This document shows, piece after piece, positions 46,180 to 55,102 of a DNA stretch of 64,000 nucleotides; position 1 is the stretch's first letter, and the number at the start of each line of letters is the position of its first letter. Where the stretch lies: NCBI RefSeq assembly GCF_900109365.1, contig NZ_FNZR01000004.1, positions 124,001 through 188,000 of the forward strand, read 5' to 3'. This DNA comes from Parapedobacter koreensis (GTDB lineage: Bacteria > Bacteroidota > Bacteroidia > Sphingobacteriales > Sphingobacteriaceae). Under the pieces are notes generated by a model. The model worked only from the letters and a program-made list of their open reading frames with translations, was not told the origin of the DNA and did no database searches. The position numbers and the translations under genes were made by a program.

Positions 46180-47154
46180 TTAAAATAACAGTACCCGGTA
46201 TTTGATCGCGCCGTACCATTGCCAATAGATAGCAATGAAGGGAATCAATAGGGATGTCACGGTCATCTCGGCAATGTGGCTTGCTGATTTGCTGGTCATG
46301 CGCAACCGCTTGCAGGTAAAAACAGCCACACAGAGCAACCAGCCGATAAGTGCCAGTTGAAACCATGGCGTCCAATCCAATACCAGTGCAGTGCACATCG
46401 CTGCAAACAGCAGTACGGTGGCATAATAATGCCAGACAGGGTGTCGCTGGATTTTTTGACGGAAAAGGCGGGGGTATTTTTTGTAAAGCAGCGCATTGTA
46501 TTGCCCCTTTTTTTGTTCGCGGAGACTTACGCCCCAAGGAGCAGCACGTACGGGATGCCGCACGCGGGCAGCCTCAACGTGTACAATCGGAATGCCCTGT
46601 ATCATCAACTTGAATTGCAATTCGCTATCTTCGCGCCATGCCATGCCGAATGCTTCGTCAAAGCCGCCGACAATGAGCAACGCATCTTTTGTGCAGCAGC
46701 AGTTGGCCGTCACAAACTCCGCCTCCTGTAGCTGGGCCGTATTCCATTCAAAATCGGTAGGCCGGGGCGATAGTGGCACCTGTACACCACCCGTCATAGC
46801 GATATGCGGCTCGCCGCGGTAATGCCGGCAGAATGCCTCCAGCCAATCGGACGCAGGGAGGCAGTCATCATCCGTAAAGGCGATGAGTGGAGCCGATGCA
46901 GCTATCGACCCCGCATTGCGGGCGGCCGCCGGCCCTTGTTTACCCGGTGTGGATAGATAACGGCAGTTTATCCCTGAATTTGCCGCATGCCATTGGGCGA
47001 CGGCCTCACCGGTTGCCGTATCCGGACCATCACTTACCACAATGATTTCAAAATTTGTATTATCGAGGGTTTGACTTGCAAGCGCCTCCAGGCAGTTAAC
47101 CAAAAGCTGTGGCCGCCTGTACGTGGGAATGACCACGGATATCCTTGTCTCCAT
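46180..47154 (-). CDS. Glycosyltransferase family 2 with C-terminal membrane helices
   Basis: 324 residues. GT-A domain with SVVIPTYRRPQLLVNCLEAL, the DxD-type metal site in IAFTDDDCLPASDWLEAF and the later GFDEAFGMAWREDSELQFKL (ED motif). Residues 237-275 form two membrane helices (VWHYYATVLLFAAMCTALVL; FQLALIGWLLCVAVFT). Likely transfers a sugar to a lipid-linked glycan at the inner membrane. It overlaps the carbamoyltransferase gene by 59 bp. Confidence 0.92.
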   Translation of the reverse strand: METRISVVIPTYRRPQLLVNCLEALASQTLDNTNFEIIVVSDGPDTATGEAVAQWHAANSGINCRYLSTPGKQGPAAARNAGSIAASAPLIAFTDDDCLPASDWLEAFCRHYRGEPHIAMTGGVQVPLSPRPTDFEWNTAQLQEAEFVTANCCCTKDALLIVGGFDEAFGMAWREDSELQFKLMIQGIPIVHVEAARVRHPVRAAPWGVSLREQKKGQYNALLYKKYPRLFRQKIQRHPVWHYYATVLLFAAMCTALVLDWTPWFQLALIGWLLCVAVFTCKRLRMTSKSASHIAEMTVTSLLIPFIAIYWQWYGAIKYRVLLF

Positions 47155-48868
47155 ATTGCTTTGCTATTAAAAAGGAACCCATAACCAATACATCAAATGG
47201 CGATGTCCAAAAACATTCCAGTGCATCCCGGGGACTACAAACGATAGGACGGCCTACCGTATTGAATGAGGTGTTGATCAATACCGGTATACCGGTAATC
47301 CGTTCGAAGGCCTTCAGCAAATCGTAATACAATGGGTTTTGTTCGCGGTTTATCGTTTGTATGCGTGCAGTGCCATCCACATGCTTCACCGCAGGTATGC
47401 GGGCCGCCTTATCCGGAACTACCTGATTTACAAAAAGCATGAAGGGCGATTGCTGCGCATCAATAAACCATAGTGCTGCGTCTTCTTCGGTTACGACCGG
47501 TGCTACCGGACGGAAATCCTCGCGGTCTTTTACTTCATTGAGCCATGCCTGCATTTCCGGCAGCATGGGCGAGGCAAGGATGGATCGGCTGCCCAGCGCA
47601 CGTGGTCCATATTCCATCGCACCTTGGAACCATCCGATGATACGGTTGTCCGCAAGTAATTGGGCTGTTTCCTCGGCAACATTTTCCATCCGTGTATAGG
47701 GCACCTTGGCTTTATCCAAAAAATCGGCTATTGCGTCATCCCCGTAGGATGGCCCCCAATAAGCATGGTCCATCACGAACGTCTTTTCATGTTCGTCCCG
47801 TAGCTTGGCATCTGCCCACAGTGCAGCTCCCAATGCGGTACCCGAATCGCCTGCTGCTGGTTGTATCCACACCTTTTCAAATGGTCCGTCATCCCGAATA
47901 CGGGCATTGAGCACGCAATTGAGCGCTACGCCCCCAGCCATGGCTAAGTGGCGTTGTTTGGTTTCGCCATACAGCCACAGTGCCAGCTCCAGTACGGTTT
48001 CTTCCAATACATACTGAAGCGACCGGGCAATATCGAAGTGATGATTAGTAAGTGGTGCATGCCGGAGCCGGGCGGGCCCGAAGCGTGCTTCGAGTTGTGT
48101 TTGCTGGATGTGGTATTGGCCCTGTTCGCCAAGCCATACCATGTCCCTGAAATCTTTTATATAGGTCGGTTTGCCGTATGATGCCAACGCCATCACCTTA
48201 TATTCGTCTGAAGAACGCAAGAAACCCAAGTAGCTGGTTACTTCTTCATACAGCAAACCCAGTGAATGAGGGAGGTCTACCTGCCCAATCCGGGTGAGGC
48301 TTTGTTGCTGGCCCACATGGTAGGAAGTGGTAGCCACCTCGCCACGCCCATCAAGTACCATCACGGCCGCATCCCTGAATGGAGCAGGTAGGTAGGCACT
48401 GGCAGCATGGGAAAGGTGGTGCTCGATGAAATGCCATTCCCAGTCGGCCTGATTAGCTTCTTTAAAACGTTTTTGAAGGTGATGGGGGTAGCCATCAACG
48501 AGCTGGGCAGGAGCGTTGATAATGGATGATAAAAACAGCCCTTCCCAAGGTTGCGGGTCGACCGGGTTCCAATCCTTAAGGTGGAAAGGGATGGAAATGT
48601 CCGGATTAGCAGCTTGTTTCTCATCGATCAATAGATAAGGGTCAAACGAATACACCACCTGGTCTACATCTTTCAGGTGGATGCCTGCCACGTGAAGGCA
48701 ATAGTCAATCGCATGGAATGGCAATTCATAGGTAGAAAACGGAATAGGCCGTTTCCCGTGTTTAATGCGCGTAAAGCGTTCGTCTTCTACAGCCGCAAGC
48801 AATTGCCCGTCTTTGACAATGCAAGCAGCCGAATCATGAAAGACCGCGTTGATTCCTAATGTATACAT
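47096..48868 (-). CDS. Carbamoyltransferase, NodU/CmcH type
   Basis: 590 residues from the ATG at 48868 (MYTLGINAVFHDSAACIVKDG); the open frame extends upstream, but that part is non-coding in appearance. The N-terminal ASKHA-fold YrdC-like domain has HDSAACIVKDG and EHHLSHAASAYLP, and the metal/ATP site lies in AVMVLDGRGE; the C-terminal domain has FQGAMEYGPRALGSRSIL and NTSFN. It moves a carbamoyl group from carbamoyl phosphate to a sugar hydroxyl. Together with the glycosyltransferases this predicts a carbamoylated glycan. Confidence 0.93.
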   Translation of the reverse strand: MYTLGINAVFHDSAACIVKDGQLLAAVEDERFTRIKHGKRPIPFSTYELPFHAIDYCLHVAGIHLKDVDQVVYSFDPYLLIDEKQAANPDISIPFHLKDWNPVDPQPWEGLFLSSIINAPAQLVDGYPHHLQKRFKEANQADWEWHFIEHHLSHAASAYLPAPFRDAAVMVLDGRGEVATTSYHVGQQQSLTRIGQVDLPHSLGLLYEEVTSYLGFLRSSDEYKVMALASYGKPTYIKDFRDMVWLGEQGQYHIQQTQLEARFGPARLRHAPLTNHHFDIARSLQYVLEETVLELALWLYGETKQRHLAMAGGVALNCVLNARIRDDGPFEKVWIQPAAGDSGTALGAALWADAKLRDEHEKTFVMDHAYWGPSYGDDAIADFLDKAKVPYTRMENVAEETAQLLADNRIIGWFQGAMEYGPRALGSRSILASPMLPEMQAWLNEVKDREDFRPVAPVVTEEDAALWFIDAQQSPFMLFVNQVVPDKAARIPAVKHVDGTARIQTINREQNPLYYDLLKAFERITGIPVLINTSFNTVGRPIVCSPRDALECFWTSPFDVLVMGSFLIAKQYGDKDIRGHSHVQAATAFG

Positions 48869-48882
48869 GATAAAAACACTGG

Positions 48883-49272
48883 TTATCGATTCTGTTTTGG
48901 CCTCTTGACTATAAAAATGGTCATCGCAGTGAGAAAAATCGCCTGAAGGGCTGCATCCAGTAAATAAATGCGACTGATATCTCCACGTGCGACATACAGG
49001 ATGTCCATGATGAGGAAACTCGATGCTGCCGCATAGCCAAGCAATACCGGCAAGCGCTGCCTGCGCAGGCTGGTTACCAAAAAAGTAAGCCCGATGGACG
49101 CGGCCAATAGCCCAACCATCTCCACCAGCCAAGTGTCCTGCTTGGGACCTGTGGCCACCATGAAGCTTTCCATATTGAGCAATGGCCATATCCCCGTAAT
49201 CAGGAAATAGGCTCCTTGGAAAAGGAATACGTTGCTCAATGCCTTGCTATGCCGATTTACCCCTTGACCCAT
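48883..49272 (-). CDS. Small membrane protein
   Basis: 129 residues with four hydrophobic segments: FLFQGAYFLITGIWPLL, WLVEMVGLLAASIGLTFLVTSL, LLGYAAASSFLIMDILYVA and LLDAALQAIFLTAMTIFIV. The charged ends and length suggest a small integral membrane protein of unknown role. It precedes the carbamoyltransferase gene in the same direction, 14 bp away, and its function may be linked to the glycan cluster. Confidence 0.7.
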   Translation of the reverse strand: MGQGVNRHSKALSNVFLFQGAYFLITGIWPLLNMESFMVATGPKQDTWLVEMVGLLAASIGLTFLVTSLRRQRLPVLLGYAAASSFLIMDILYVARGDISRIYLLDAALQAIFLTAMTIFIVKRPKQNR

Positions 49273-49273
49273 C

Positions 49274-49525
49274 TTAACTATCTTGTTGGTCGTGGCCGTG
49301 GGTCTTCACGATCTTATTATAGGTGCCTAATAATAGAAACGGCGCCGCCCATTGGCCGATGAACAAAGCCGTGTGTTTGTGCCCCGTGCATTTCAACGCG
49401 AGGGATACACCCATAGCTGCTAATGCGGCGCATAGGAATAATTTCGAGGGCAGTTTAGCGGTCTGTTCTTCTATTGCTTTGGTGGTTTCTCCTTCCCGGT
49501 GTTGGGGATTTTCTTGTAGTGCCAT
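49274..49525 (-). CDS. Small membrane protein
   Basis: 83 residues. Polar N terminus (MALQENPQHREGETTKAIEEQ), then two membrane helices (FLCAALAAMGVSLALK; TALFIGQWAAPFLLLGTYN) and a short charged tail. One base separates it from the next gene. Function unknown. Confidence 0.7.
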   Translation of the reverse strand: MALQENPQHREGETTKAIEEQTAKLPSKLFLCAALAAMGVSLALKCTGHKHTALFIGQWAAPFLLLGTYNKIVKTHGHDQQDS

Positions 49526-49835
49526 GATTGTTTCCTTTTAAATGGTTGTCAAATACTGTTTACTTGTATTGACGATTGCATAGACGGTGCCATGATTCCC
49601 CAGTTTCTAGGCATTTAGGTGTTTAACGCTCGTTTCGTACCAAACTCGGCTGCGGCTGCTTGCCACATAGTCTATGTTGGCACGACTACCACACTAACCG
49701 TTTCGGAATTACGAAACATGGGTTTTTGAAATGGCGACACTATTATGCAGTATTTAGTACAGTAGGACGATGCGTCACGCCAGCAGTGTGGAGTGGGTAA
49801 GCTTTTTGCATGATAAATAACAAATACCAATCATT
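49526..49835. other. 310-bp intergenic region with two inverted repeats
   Basis: No gene seen. It contains a near-perfect palindrome TGCCACATAG / CTATGTTGGCA (49661-49682, one-base loop and one bulge) and a second, GTTTCG / CGAAAC with six bases between (49700-49717). Either could be a protein-binding site or a hairpin in a transcript of the divergent promoters. Confidence 0.55.
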
Positions 49836-50603
49836 ATGGAAATTGAAAAGTTATATACGCGTTTTACAGACTGGTTTATTCACCAAGCACCACGCGTGCT
49901 ACTGGGTGTACTGGTGCTCGTCGTAGGCATGTGGGTGATTCGGATGCTTTCCGGATGGATAAAGAAAAAGATTACGCAGAAAGATTGGGATCCTACATTG
50001 GAGGTTTTTCTTTCGAGCCTGATTGTCATGGCACTGCGGGTGCTGTTGATTCTGCTGGTCATTCAGGTGATGGGTTTGCAGATGACCTTATTTGCAGCAT
50101 TGATAGGGGCTTTTGGTGTGGCGGCAGGATTGGCACTATCGGGTACCTTACAGAATTTTGCAAGCGGAGTGCTTATCCTTATGCTTAAACCTTTTCGCGT
50201 AGGTGATTTAATCTTCACACAGGGGCAGGAGGGTGAGGTAACCTCCATCCAATTATTCTATACCGTCATCCTTACCCGTGACTATCGCACAGTCATCGTG
50301 CCCAACAGCAAGCTTTCCAATGAAGTCATCATCAACATGAGCCAAGCCGGCAAGCGCAGACTGGATATGGAACTGAAAGTATCGTATGATATCGATTTCG
50401 AACACGCCAAGCAGGTATTGACCGATACCCTTAATCAAACAAGTGATTTGCTGGTAAACACGAATTACCTCATAGGCATCAGCGTACTGGAGCCTGATGG
50501 ATACAAAATTTCAGTTTCCGTATGGGTGGATGAGCAAGACTATCCGGATACACGGCTGGCCGTGCAGGGAAAATTGCTTCAGGCCATGAAATCACTTCGT
50601 TGA
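49836..50603 (+). CDS. Small-conductance mechanosensitive channel (MscS family)
   Basis: 255 residues, MscS length. Three N-terminal membrane helices, the last being the pore-lining one with alternating Ala/Gly (LIGAFGVAAGLALSGTLQNFASGVLIL). A beta domain follows with PFRVGDLIFTQGQEGEVTSIQLFYT and the conserved VPNSKLSNEVIINMS. It opens when membrane tension rises after osmotic downshift. Confidence 0.95.
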   Translation: MEIEKLYTRFTDWFIHQAPRVLLGVLVLVVGMWVIRMLSGWIKKKITQKDWDPTLEVFLSSLIVMALRVLLILLVIQVMGLQMTLFAALIGAFGVAAGLALSGTLQNFASGVLILMLKPFRVGDLIFTQGQEGEVTSIQLFYTVILTRDYRTVIVPNSKLSNEVIINMSQAGKRRLDMELKVSYDIDFEHAKQVLTDTLNQTSDLLVNTNYLIGISVLEPDGYKISVSVWVDEQDYPDTRLAVQGKLLQAMKSLR

Positions 50604-50766
50604 GGGGTGTGCTTTTTTGCAAACAAATAAACCACAAAAGCAAACAGGATCGTCCAAAAGGCTTCATATTCCAAAAGGAAACCCCAGCGGGAATCTTTTG
50701 GATAGCCTCAAAAGTTGGCATATCCTTATACTGGCGCAATATGTGATTGACTAAAACAAAAAGAAA

Positions 50767-51423
50767 ATGATGATACCAGATAATCAAAAGAAACCCCCTG
50801 TAATTCCGCTCGATGTAACGGATACAGATGAAACGCGTGAACCAACAGGCGAAGATTTGCGGTTCAACGAAGCGGAAGATAGCTTTGAATTAGATCCGGA
50901 GACTGAAGATGCCGAATACCAGCATCCCGATCCGTATGATACGGCTGCTCCGGACGGGGAAGATGACAATTCCACCTACGATGAGGAAAATCCTTATACA
51001 CCTGATGAATACCGGGACAAACGGAGCGATCTGAAAGGCGAACTCGAAGAACTGGATGCAGAGGTTGCGGCCGATGAAATCACCCAACTGGACGAAGCTG
51101 ACGAGCGGCTTGCCGAAACGCCAGAGGATGAGCGCGGTGACCTGGATGAAGAAGGGTATCCGCTGAAGGATGATGCCGGAGGTGATAATAACCCTATTTT
51201 GGAGAATTTTGATAACACCAACGATGGGCCGGAAGATGACGAAGACGGGGATGATGACGTGGAGGTGCCTCCTTTTGATGACCCAAGGCGCGATGATGAC
51301 GAACCGATTTGGGACGATCCGAATAACCCCTTGGAGCCGGAGGATGTACCGCCCGTAGATGAACGGGATCCCTTGGGTGATAAGCAAATCCAGTCAGATG
51401 ACCCTACAGAAACCCGGGGTTAG
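50767..51423 (+). CDS. Highly acidic, low-complexity protein
   Basis: 218 residues; about a third are Asp or Glu, with frequent Pro and Asn, and no hydrophobic core (examples: EDSFELDPETEDAEY, DNTNDGPEDDEDGDDDVEV). Almost certainly disordered. A similar acidic style is seen in proteins near stress genes in this phylum. Function unknown. It sits 163 bp after the channel gene and 24 bp before the next gene. Confidence 0.7.
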   Translation: MMIPDNQKKPPVIPLDVTDTDETREPTGEDLRFNEAEDSFELDPETEDAEYQHPDPYDTAAPDGEDDNSTYDEENPYTPDEYRDKRSDLKGELEELDAEVAADEITQLDEADERLAETPEDERGDLDEEGYPLKDDAGGDNNPILENFDNTNDGPEDDEDGDDDVEVPPFDDPRRDDDEPIWDDPNNPLEPEDVPPVDERDPLGDKQIQSDDPTETRG

Positions 51424-51447
51424 CCCTTTAAAATGAGGTGAACAATG

Positions 51448-52089
51448 ATGGTAACACACAAGACAACGGCCGGCGCATCGGTGCCTCCGCAACATACTGG
51501 AAAGCAGGTTGATTTGGATGCACATATCGATCTGCCTGATGAAGAAAGTGCGCGCAATTTTTTCCTGCTGGCAAAACGTCGCTTATTGGATGTCAATAAT
51601 TGGTACCAAATTGCCGAGATACCCATGGCTACGTTTGTACTCACAGATGAATATGGCGGCGAAGCGGTAAAATCCCGCCCTGAAGAAGGCGATAAAATTC
51701 GTGTGGATATTCCCGGCCCGGGACCGTCGGCTGGTGACGGTTATGACTGGGTCGTGATTGAAGCTATCGACGAAGTCGATGGCCAAGCGAGCGAAATGTG
51801 CTCAATAACCCTCCGCCCAACAGCCAACCCATTAAAGTTAAATGACGACACTGCCCATTTCTTTAAAGATGTGGCAAGTTCCACCATCGTGGTTGAACGG
51901 CAGGGGCACCAAGTAATAGCCCGATACCACGGAAGGAATGAAGTGACCAACACAGACACCGATTCGGTAGTGGACAACGCGAGAAATGCGATGGTGGGCA
52001 TAGGAGCCAAGCTGGGGCTTTCCTATCCCCAATGGAAGAGCTTGGTGGCCGGTCTGGTAAGTAAACCCCAAAACAATGAACAAACTTAA
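51448..52089 (+). CDS. Conserved hypothetical protein
   Basis: 213 residues, soluble. N-terminal part has LPDEESARNFFLLAKRRLLDVNNWYQIAEIPMATFVLTDEYG, central part has DKIRVDIPGPGPSAGDGYDWVVIEAID, and the C-terminal part reads VDNARNAMVGIGAKLGLSYPQWKSLVAGLV. No family is recognised with confidence. It is followed by a DUF4142 gene. Confidence 0.7.
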   Translation: MVTHKTTAGASVPPQHTGKQVDLDAHIDLPDEESARNFFLLAKRRLLDVNNWYQIAEIPMATFVLTDEYGGEAVKSRPEEGDKIRVDIPGPGPSAGDGYDWVVIEAIDEVDGQASEMCSITLRPTANPLKLNDDTAHFFKDVASSTIVVERQGHQVIARYHGRNEVTNTDTDSVVDNARNAMVGIGAKLGLSYPQWKSLVAGLVSKPQNNEQT

Positions 52090-52136
52090 TGGTTAAAAGG
52101 AAATAGATTAAGCAAACTTATCAAAATTAAAAGATT

Positions 52137-52739
52137 ATGAAGACGTTACGATTTTTAATAGTAGTACTTATATCAGGCATGGTGGCATTGGCGTGCAATA
52201 ATGCAAACCAGCGCACAGCCAGTGATAGTGTGGATCAGGCGCAGGATGTGAATGACACTAGCGCAATGACCAATAGTGACGATGCGGATTTTGCAGTAAA
52301 AGCGGCAGATGCTGGGTTAGCCGAAGTTGAATTGGGCAAGCTGGCTTTGGAAAAAGCTGCCGACCAGCGCATCAAGGATTTCGCCAAGAAAATGATAGCC
52401 GATCACCAGAAGGCTAATGATGAACTGATGACCATCGCCACCAAACACAACATCACGTTGCCACCAGTGATCAGCGAAGATCATGTAGAAAAGCAACGGA
52501 AGCTAAGGGAAAAGTCGGGCATTGAATTTGACCGGGAATACATCGATCTCATGGTGAAAGATCACGACAACGCGGTGTCCCTGTTTGAGGATGCTTCGTC
52601 TGACGCACAAAACGCCGATTTGAAGGCCTTTGCATCGAAGACCCTACCTACCTTGAAACATCATCATGAAGAAGCCCAGGCATTGCGTGATGCCGTAGAT
52701 CCAACGGATACCACTACCGTGCAACGGATAATGCCTTAG
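52137..52739 (+). CDS. DUF4142 lipoprotein
   Basis: 200 residues. Signal peptide with lipobox MVALACNNANQ (Cys20). The mature part is a four-helix bundle of the DUF4142 family: FAVKAADAGLAEVELGKLALEKAADQRIKDFAKKMIADHQKANDEL and YIDLMVKDHDNAVSLFEDA, with conserved His and Asp pairs in each half. These proteins are periplasmic and often linked to stress; their reaction is unknown. Confidence 0.92.
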   Translation: MKTLRFLIVVLISGMVALACNNANQRTASDSVDQAQDVNDTSAMTNSDDADFAVKAADAGLAEVELGKLALEKAADQRIKDFAKKMIADHQKANDELMTIATKHNITLPPVISEDHVEKQRKLREKSGIEFDREYIDLMVKDHDNAVSLFEDASSDAQNADLKAFASKTLPTLKHHHEEAQALRDAVDPTDTTTVQRIMP

Positions 52740-52806
52740 ACGGTGAATAGCATCTATCAATACTTGCCTGAAGCCCGTAGACGACGGTTTGCGGGCTTCG
52801 CTATTG

Positions 52807-53490
52807 CTATGCCAGGTTTTTGAGGTAATGGTTGATATAATCTTGCCTCCGTTTTGATTGGTATTGCTCGATAAAACGTGGGTGATCCAGGGCAATAAAC
52901 GTATCAAACAACTTTTCCGCTGCGTTGATGGTTTCGAAATATGTTGCATTCTTTTTGCCCAGCACGAAGCACACGCCAGTGTCCACGCCGAAATCTATTT
53001 GTTTTTTTAGGCTGGAGACGATAAACGGTTTTACGGCAGCAAACAAGCGCTCATCGTCATAGTAATTGCAATTGATCCAATTGCCCTTTCCATTCAGGCG
53101 GATAAATCCCAATGGGCATACCGAGTTGATGAAATAGCGACTATAAAACGCCTCTACGCCGCCATATTGGCGGATGACTTCATAGACAAACACCGAGGAG
53201 GGCTCATGGGTGCTAATGGACGAGATGGGAATGTCACAAAGCTGGGTAAGCCGCTTGGAGTCCGTGAATGGGATGCCCGTGGCACCACCACCTAACCTTC
53301 CCGGATTGATGCCAAGAATCAAAGTTCTTTTCCGGTAGTCATCGTAAAATTTTTTATAAAATGCCGTAGTCACGGACATGATTTCATCATTTGCCTTGAA
53401 CGGATTCAATAGCTGCACATCAGCTGGCAGTGAATCTGCAAAAGCTAAATCCCGATTAAACTGGATGACGTGGTCTGCAAAAGTATTCAT
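52807..53490 (-). CDS. SMUG2-like uracil-DNA glycosylase family protein
   Basis: 227 residues. The UDG-fold motif is seen in TLILGINPGRLGGGATGIPFTDSKRL, with the later SSVFVYEVIRQYGG and FVLGKKNATYF stretches and the C-terminal LDHPRFIEQY motif (HPR, a base-excision contact). It would excise uracil or hydroxymethyl-uracil from DNA. It lies alone. Confidence 0.85.
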   Translation of the reverse strand: MNTFADHVIQFNRDLAFADSLPADVQLLNPFKANDEIMSVTTAFYKKFYDDYRKRTLILGINPGRLGGGATGIPFTDSKRLTQLCDIPISSISTHEPSSVFVYEVIRQYGGVEAFYSRYFINSVCPLGFIRLNGKGNWINCNYYDDERLFAAVKPFIVSSLKKQIDFGVDTGVCFVLGKKNATYFETINAAEKLFDTFIALDHPRFIEQYQSKRRQDYINHYLKNLA

Positions 53491-53628
53491 GAGCTGCTAC
53501 CCTGCATGTTGGTTTCTTTTGGCAATAATACAAAAAATATTGATAAACGGTGGTTTGTGATTTTTTGGCATTAGAATTGCTAAAGAATGGATAGGTTTAG
53601 GTTGATAGCCCCTAACCCCATTGGGGCG

Positions 53629-53658
53629 GCCGCTCACGTCAGTGGGCGGCTTTTTTTT
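53629..53658 (+). terminator. Hairpin plus T-run, oriented against both neighbours
   Basis: A nine-base-pair stem GCCGCTCAC / GTGGGCGGC (53629-53637 and 53642-53650) with a GTCA loop is followed by eight T residues on the plus strand, the form of an intrinsic terminator. Yet both flanking genes are on the minus strand, so the direction does not fit either; it may end antisense transcription. Confidence 0.45.
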
Positions 53659-53667
53659 GTCATTTGG

Positions 53668-54897
53668 TTAATAAGCTTTCCACGAAAGTGGACGGGTCAA
53701 TGAAGACGTCACCTGCATGAGCGTAGTTTCGGAAAGCAAGTGGGACTCCGCTGTTTTGACATGCGCACTGAATAGCCTGGCGTACTGTTTGCCTATTTTC
53801 GGCCACCGCAAGGATAGCCCATATCGGAAGGCATGCTGCCTAAGCCTATTTATTTCCGCTGGATTGGCTAAGAGGTTATTGACCACGGAAGCCAATTGCT
53901 CGTGGTTATTGAAATCGAACAGTTTTCCCCGGTTGCCCCGCAGCAGTTCGTTTGCATGCCAATAGGGCGTCGAAACCACCGCCGCTCCAGCCCCTATGGC
54001 ATAGGAAAGCGTACCACTGGTGATCTGCGCTTCGTTGGGATAAGGAGTTAGGTAGACGTCACAAGCGGTTAAATAGCCATGGAGGTCTTTTTCGCTCATG
54101 AATTTTGATATAAACACCAAATGATCCGCCACGCCAAGCTGCGAAGCCAGTTGCTTTAGGTTATTGCGATAATCTTCTCCAGAATGCCTCAACACACCGG
54201 GATGCGTCTTGCCCAGGATGACATACTTGACGTCAGGGTGTTGTTCGCGGATGGCTGGCAGCGCCCGGATAACGGTTTCGAGGCCTTTGCTGGGGCCAAT
54301 CAATCCGAAGGTAAGCAGTGTTTTTCCTGCTGGATAATTTAGCTGCTGTTTCACATCTTGTATACTTGGTTTTTCAAAATCAGGCACCCCATGCGGGATG
54401 GATCTGATCTTGCCCGGCGGGATACCGTATGCATCGCACAATAATTGCACCGCCTTTTTACTCATCACAACAACTTTAGCAGCCCTGTCCGCAAGTTTTT
54501 TGGTAATCGAAAGCTGGACAGGATCAGGATGCTCAAGTACCGTGTGGAAGATGATTGTGTACGGAATCTGTAAAGCACTGGTCAGCGCCAGTAAGTAAGC
54601 CCCGCTCCGGCCACCGAATATGCCAAATTCGTGCTGGATGCAGCATATATCCGCTCCACTGCGGTTGATGAATGCCGCAGCCGACTGGTAATCGGCAAGT
54701 TGCTCTTGACTGATGATAAATTTGACCCGATCGTCATAATCATATTGGTTTTTATTGTCTGAATCGTTGATTGCGACCATAAAACTGCCCGATTCCGAAA
54801 AAGGTAAGTGTTGGTCTACCGCTTGAATTAAGTTTTCATTGAATGTGGCCAAACCGCATTCCCGGGGTCGGCAAGTAGAAACGTATGCTATTTTCAT
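53668..54897 (-). CDS. Glycosyltransferase family 4
   Basis: 409 residues. N-terminal acceptor domain starting MKIAYVSTCRPRECGLATFNEN and containing CIQHEFGIFGGRSGAYLLAL; C-terminal donor domain with LLTFGLIGPSKGLETVIRALP, then LTPYPNEAQITSGTLSYAIGAGAAVVSTPYWHANELL. It stands alone and may act on a storage or surface glycan; the substrate is unknown. Confidence 0.88.
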   Translation of the reverse strand: MKIAYVSTCRPRECGLATFNENLIQAVDQHLPFSESGSFMVAINDSDNKNQYDYDDRVKFIISQEQLADYQSAAAFINRSGADICCIQHEFGIFGGRSGAYLLALTSALQIPYTIIFHTVLEHPDPVQLSITKKLADRAAKVVVMSKKAVQLLCDAYGIPPGKIRSIPHGVPDFEKPSIQDVKQQLNYPAGKTLLTFGLIGPSKGLETVIRALPAIREQHPDVKYVILGKTHPGVLRHSGEDYRNNLKQLASQLGVADHLVFISKFMSEKDLHGYLTACDVYLTPYPNEAQITSGTLSYAIGAGAAVVSTPYWHANELLRGNRGKLFDFNNHEQLASVVNNLLANPAEINRLRQHAFRYGLSLRWPKIGKQYARLFSAHVKTAESHLLSETTLMQVTSSLTRPLSWKAY

Positions 54898-55052
54898 TCG
54901 AATAACCAGCTAAATCTATAATGTGTCGTTGTAAGTGGCGATTGTGCCTCCGCAGTATCTCGTACACTTGCCTATTGTATAGGGTTTAACAGTGCAATTG
55001 GGTTATTGTTTGGATGGCAAATGGCCGATTAAAAAAAGTAATGGATAAATGA

Positions 55053-55060
55053 TAAATTTG
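55053..55060 (+). promoter_or_regulatory. -7 element TAAATTTG upstream of the sigma/ClpP set
   Basis: Full match to TAnnTTTG, about 43 bases before the ATG at 55103. No clear TTG -33 element accompanies it, so a special sigma factor might read it. Confidence 0.4.
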
Positions 55061-55102
55061 GGTGATATTTCTGCTACGAAAGGCACATCATAATAAAAGA
55101 AC

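Noticed and set aside
47096-49189. A 697-residue carbamoyltransferase
   Set aside because: The first 107 residues overlap the membrane protein gene upstream and are not family-like; MYTLGINAVFHDSAACIV at 48868 is the standard start.
55053-55060. Promoter of the unusual ECF set read by the housekeeping sigma factor
   Set aside because: Only the -7 element is convincing, so I kept it as a low-confidence feature and did not claim which sigma factor uses it.
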